Of a stretch of 15,712 nucleotides of DNA, positions 13,831-15,712 are shown one piece after another; position 1 is the stretch's first letter; each line of letters opens with the position of its first letter. The DNA comes from Desulfovibrio sp. UBA4079 (GTDB taxonomy: Bacteria; Desulfobacterota; Desulfovibrionia; Desulfovibrionales; Desulfovibrionaceae). Below the pieces are notes generated by a model that did no database searches, was not told where the DNA came from, and was given only the letters and a program-made list of their open reading frames with translations. Made by a program: the position numbers and the translations under genes. Location of the stretch: the NCBI GenBank assembly GCA_002382645.1, contig DFYP01000038.1, forward strand, positions 1 through 15,712, read 5' to 3'.

Positions 13831-14925
13831 CTAGCGGGGTTTGCAGGCAACGTGGCAGACACCCGAGGGCGTGGCAAGGGCATGGGGGAAATATTTACGC
13901 TTTATCCACAAAGCCACGTTCACCAGGCCGATGAGCACGGGCACCTCCACCAGGGGGCCGATGACCGCGGCGAAGGCCTGGCCCGAGTCCAGGCCGAAGA
14001 CCGCGATGCACACGGCGATGGCCAGCTCGAAGTTGTTGGAGGCCGCGGTGAAGCTCAGGGTGGCCGCCTGCTCGTAGGTGGCCTTGGCCTTGTACGAGAG
14101 CCAGAACGAGGCCAGGAACATGACCAGGAAGTAGATGCACAGGGGCAGGGCTACGCGGAGCACGTCCAGGGGCAGGGCCACGATGTACTCGCCCTTGAGC
14201 GAGAACATGACCAGGATGGTGAACAGCAGGGAGACGAGGGTCAGGGGGCTGATGCGCGGCACAAAGACCTGCTCGTACCACTCCCGGCCCTTGAGCTTGA
14301 GGCCCAGGAAGCGCGAGATGAGGCCCGCCAGGAAGGGCACGCCCAGGTAGAGGAACACGCTCTGGGCGATCTGGGCCATGGACACGTCCACCACGGCCCC
14401 GCTCAGGCCCAGCCAGGAGGGCAGCACGGTGACGAAGACCCAGGCGTAGAGCGAGAAGAAGAGCACCTGGAAGATGGAGTTGAAGGCCACCAGCCCGGCG
14501 CAGTACTCGCGGTCGGCCCCGGCCAGGTCGTTCCAGACGATGACCATGGCGATACAGCGGGCCAGGCCGATGACGATGAGCCCGACCATGTAGGCGTGCT
14601 GGTCCGAGAGGAAGGTCACGGCCAGGAGGAACATGAGCGCCGGGCCGATGATCCAGTTCTGCACCAGGGACAGGGTCAGGACCTTGCCGTTCCTGAAGAC
14701 CCGGCCCAGCTCCTCGTAGCGCACCTTGGCCAGCGGCGGGTACATCATGAGGATCAGGCCCACGGCGATGGGGATGTTGGTGGTGCCGGTCTGGAAGGCG
14801 TTGATCAGGTCCTTCACGCCGGGCGCCAGAGAGCCCGCGCCCACGCCGACGCCCATGGCCAGGAAGATCCAGAGGGTCAGGTAGCGGTCCAGGAAGGACA
14901 GACGCTTGGTCACGGACTGTTCCAC
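13831..14925 (-). CDS. acr3: Arsenite efflux permease Acr3
   Basis: 364 residues from GTG 14923-14925, chosen because GAGG lies 5 nt upstream and the open frame before it belongs to arsM in another frame. A second GTG at 14913 is possible. Acr3 belongs to the bile/arsenite/riboflavin transporter (BART) superfamily and exports arsenite, driven by the membrane potential or proton gradient. About ten hydrophobic segments are seen. The two residues known to be needed in characterised Acr3 proteins are present: Cys124 in [17 protein letters not shown] and Glu300 in [23 protein letters not shown] (residues 62-73) is also typical. An unusual C-terminal tail after the last helix carries C357 and C361 ([10 protein letters not shown]). 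The arsM stop lies 7 nt upstream and arsC follows after 8 nt. Confidence 0.95.
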   Translation of the reverse strand: MEQSVTKRLSFLDRYLTLWIFLAMGVGVGAGSLAPGVKDLINAFQTGTTNIPIAVGLILMMYPPLAKVRYEELGRVFRNGKVLTLSLVQNWIIGPALMFLLAVTFLSDQHAYMVGLIVIGLARCIAMVIVWNDLAGADREYCAGLVAFNSIFQVLFFSLYAWVFVTVLPSWLGLSGAVVDVSMAQIAQSVFLYLGVPFLAGLISRFLGLKLKGREWYEQVFVPRISPLTLVSLLFTILVMFSLKGEYIVALPLDVLRVALPLCIYFLVMFLASFWLSYKAKATYEQAATLSFTAASNNFELAIAVCIAVFGLDSGQAFAAVIGPLVEVPVLIGLVNVALWIKRKYFPHALATPSGVCHVACKPR

Positions 14926-14932
14926 AGGCACC

Positions 14933-15712
14933 TCACCGGATGGGTTTGCGCGCCAGGATGTACGCCGAGATCGCGTATTCCTCGGCCCCGGGCAGGCCGA
15001 ACCCGGCCACGATTTCCCGGCTTTGCTCCTTGCGCTCGATGACGACGTCCACGAATCCCTCGCTTTGCAGAAGTCCGACCAGCCCGCCCGGGGTGGCAGC
15101 GCCCGACACTCAGGCGCACCAGGCCTTGGGGTCCTGGGCCAGGCTCTCGGGCAGGGGCCGCTCCAGGAGCACGTCCGCGATGCAGATGCGGCCCCCGGGC
15201 CGGAGCACCCGGAAGATTTCGCGGTACACCGCGCGCTTGTCCGGGCAGAGGTTGATGACGCAGTTGGAGAGGACCACGTCGGCCGAGGCCTCCGGCAGGG
15301 GCAGGTGCTCCAGGTCGGCCAGGAGGAAGCGCACATTGGCCGCCTTGGCCTGGGCCGCGTTGGCCTCGGCCCGGGCGATCATGTCCGGGGTCATGTCCAG
15401 GCCGATGACCTGGCCCCGGGGTCCCACCCGCTCCGCGGCCAGCAGGGCGTCCAGGCCCGGGCCCGAGCCCAGGTCCAGCACGGTCTGGCCCGGGGTGAGC
15501 CCGGCGCGGACCACGGGATTGCCGCAGCCCAGGCCCAGGTTTGACTCCGGCGGAGCGGCCTGGATCTCCTCATCGGTGTAGCCCATCCTCTTGCTAAGCT
15601 CCTCTGGAATATCAGCATCCCCTGAGCAGCACCGTGAGGCATAGTCGGATGTTGCCTGCTTGGCAATACGAGCGTATCCTTCTTTAACTGCTCTTTTTAT
15701 CTCTCTCTCTTT
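14933..15712 (-). CDS. arsM: Arsenite S-adenosylmethyltransferase ArsM, probable selenoprotein with in-frame TGA (5' end outside window)
   Basis: 259 visible residues if TGA at 15112-15110 is read as selenocysteine (visible residue 201). It transfers methyl groups from SAM to arsenite. Seen: N-terminal CC (28-29), GLGCGNP with Cys63, the SAM motif [11 protein letters not shown] (78-88), [20 protein letters not shown] with Cys151 and Cys156, and [14 protein letters not shown]. Then WCA-U-VSGA stands where relatives have a conserved Cys before a G-G-A/S-G-A turn (human AS3MT Cys206, CmArsM Cys224, both arsenic ligands). The frame continues with G/C-ending codons to TGA 14935-14933, including [12 protein letters not shown] and [12 protein letters not shown], normal ArsM C-terminal features. 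That stop lies 7 nt before acr3 and overlaps its ribosome site. The ATG at 15586 is internal, since conserved N-terminal sequence precedes it. The alternatives are a nonsense mutation or a sequencing error. Confidence 0.85.
15079..15096 (-). promoter_or_regulatory. Candidate bacterial SECIS element for the arsM UGA
   Basis: In the arsM mRNA, bases +14 to +31 after the UGA fold as CCA-C-CCC / GGGC loop / GGG-C-UGG: two 3-bp helices with one C-C mismatch and a four-base loop that starts with G at +21. Bacterial SECIS elements lie inside the coding region just behind the UGA, have apical loops about 16-37 nt downstream, and carry a G early in the loop. The geometry fits. GUC (+3 to +5) and GAC (+35 to +37) could add an outer stem. 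Hand-folded only; in GC-rich DNA such hairpins also arise by chance. Confidence 0.45.

Noticed and set aside
13852..15042. 396-codon plus-strand frame opposite acr3
   Set aside because: Gln/Glu/His/Gly-rich antisense of a membrane-protein gene; acr3 is clear on the minus strand.
14910..15119. Minus-strand open frame of 69 codons across the arsM/acr3 junction
   Set aside because: It is in another frame than the ArsM C-terminus, Arg-rich and unlike any protein; a GC-rich shadow.
15110..15586. arsM as a short 158-residue gene from ATG 15586 to TGA 15110
   Set aside because: Conserved ArsM sequence lies both before the ATG (ending PEELSKR) and after the TGA (VSGA onward), so both ends would be wrong.

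Overview
The window looks like chromosomal DNA of a GC-rich, Desulfovibrio-type sulfate reducer (Desulfobacterota/Deltaproteobacteria). That placement is an inference. It rests on roughly 65-70% GC with strongly G/C-ending codons, genes for both tRNA amidation (gatB) and methylthioadenosine recycling (mtnA), an Acr3-based arsenic operon, and an apparent selenocysteine codon. No 16S gene or other decisive marker is present.

Region by region. (1) 1-4702, plus strand: the 3' part of an mltA-type lytic transglycosylase gene, then a tight run gatB-mtnA-der with 10 and 17 nt gaps, preceded by a predicted sigma70-type promoter and an 11-bp hairpin. (2) 4768-4862: tRNA-Ser(GCU) with an encoded CCA and a strong intrinsic terminator. 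(3) About 4905-6410: an AT-rich insert directly behind the tRNA. It carries one minus-strand gene for a DUF6035/CoiA-like protein with a zinc-finger-like segment and a PD-(D/E)XK nuclease-like core. A GC-rich helix-turn-helix coding fragment sits at its far edge. (4) 6545-10610, minus strand: three exported proteins in one probable operon, an alpha/beta hydrolase, an uncharacterised lipoprotein and a type-B carboxylesterase. (5) 11089-12926, plus strand: a degenerate EAL + HDOD signalling protein and a small secreted protein of unknown function. (6) 12927-15712, minus strand: an arsenic operon, transcribed arsM > acr3 > arsC > arsC, with 7 nt, 8 nt and -4 nt spacing.

The most important observation is in the arsenic methyltransferase gene. 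An in-frame TGA at 15110-15112 would make an ordinary gene caller stop after W-C-A. The frame stays open and coding-like for 58 more codons and restores the missing C-terminal part of ArsM. The TGA falls exactly where arsenite methyltransferases keep an arsenic-binding Cys (human AS3MT Cys206 / CmArsM Cys224 in my recollection of the family). A hairpin with a G-rich apical loop lies 14-31 nt after the TGA, within the usual geometry of a bacterial SECIS. I therefore annotate a selenocysteine-containing ArsM. The first 42 visible codons of this gene are much less GC-rich than the rest, so the gene also looks mosaic.

Together the ars genes would reduce arsenate (two different LMW-phosphatase-type ArsC proteins), extrude arsenite (Acr3) and methylate it (ArsM). 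No arsR is visible, and the start of arsM and its promoter lie beyond the right edge. The other candidate for unknown biology is the isolated AT-rich DUF6035 gene next to the tRNA, which could be a single-gene defence or DNA-processing cargo.
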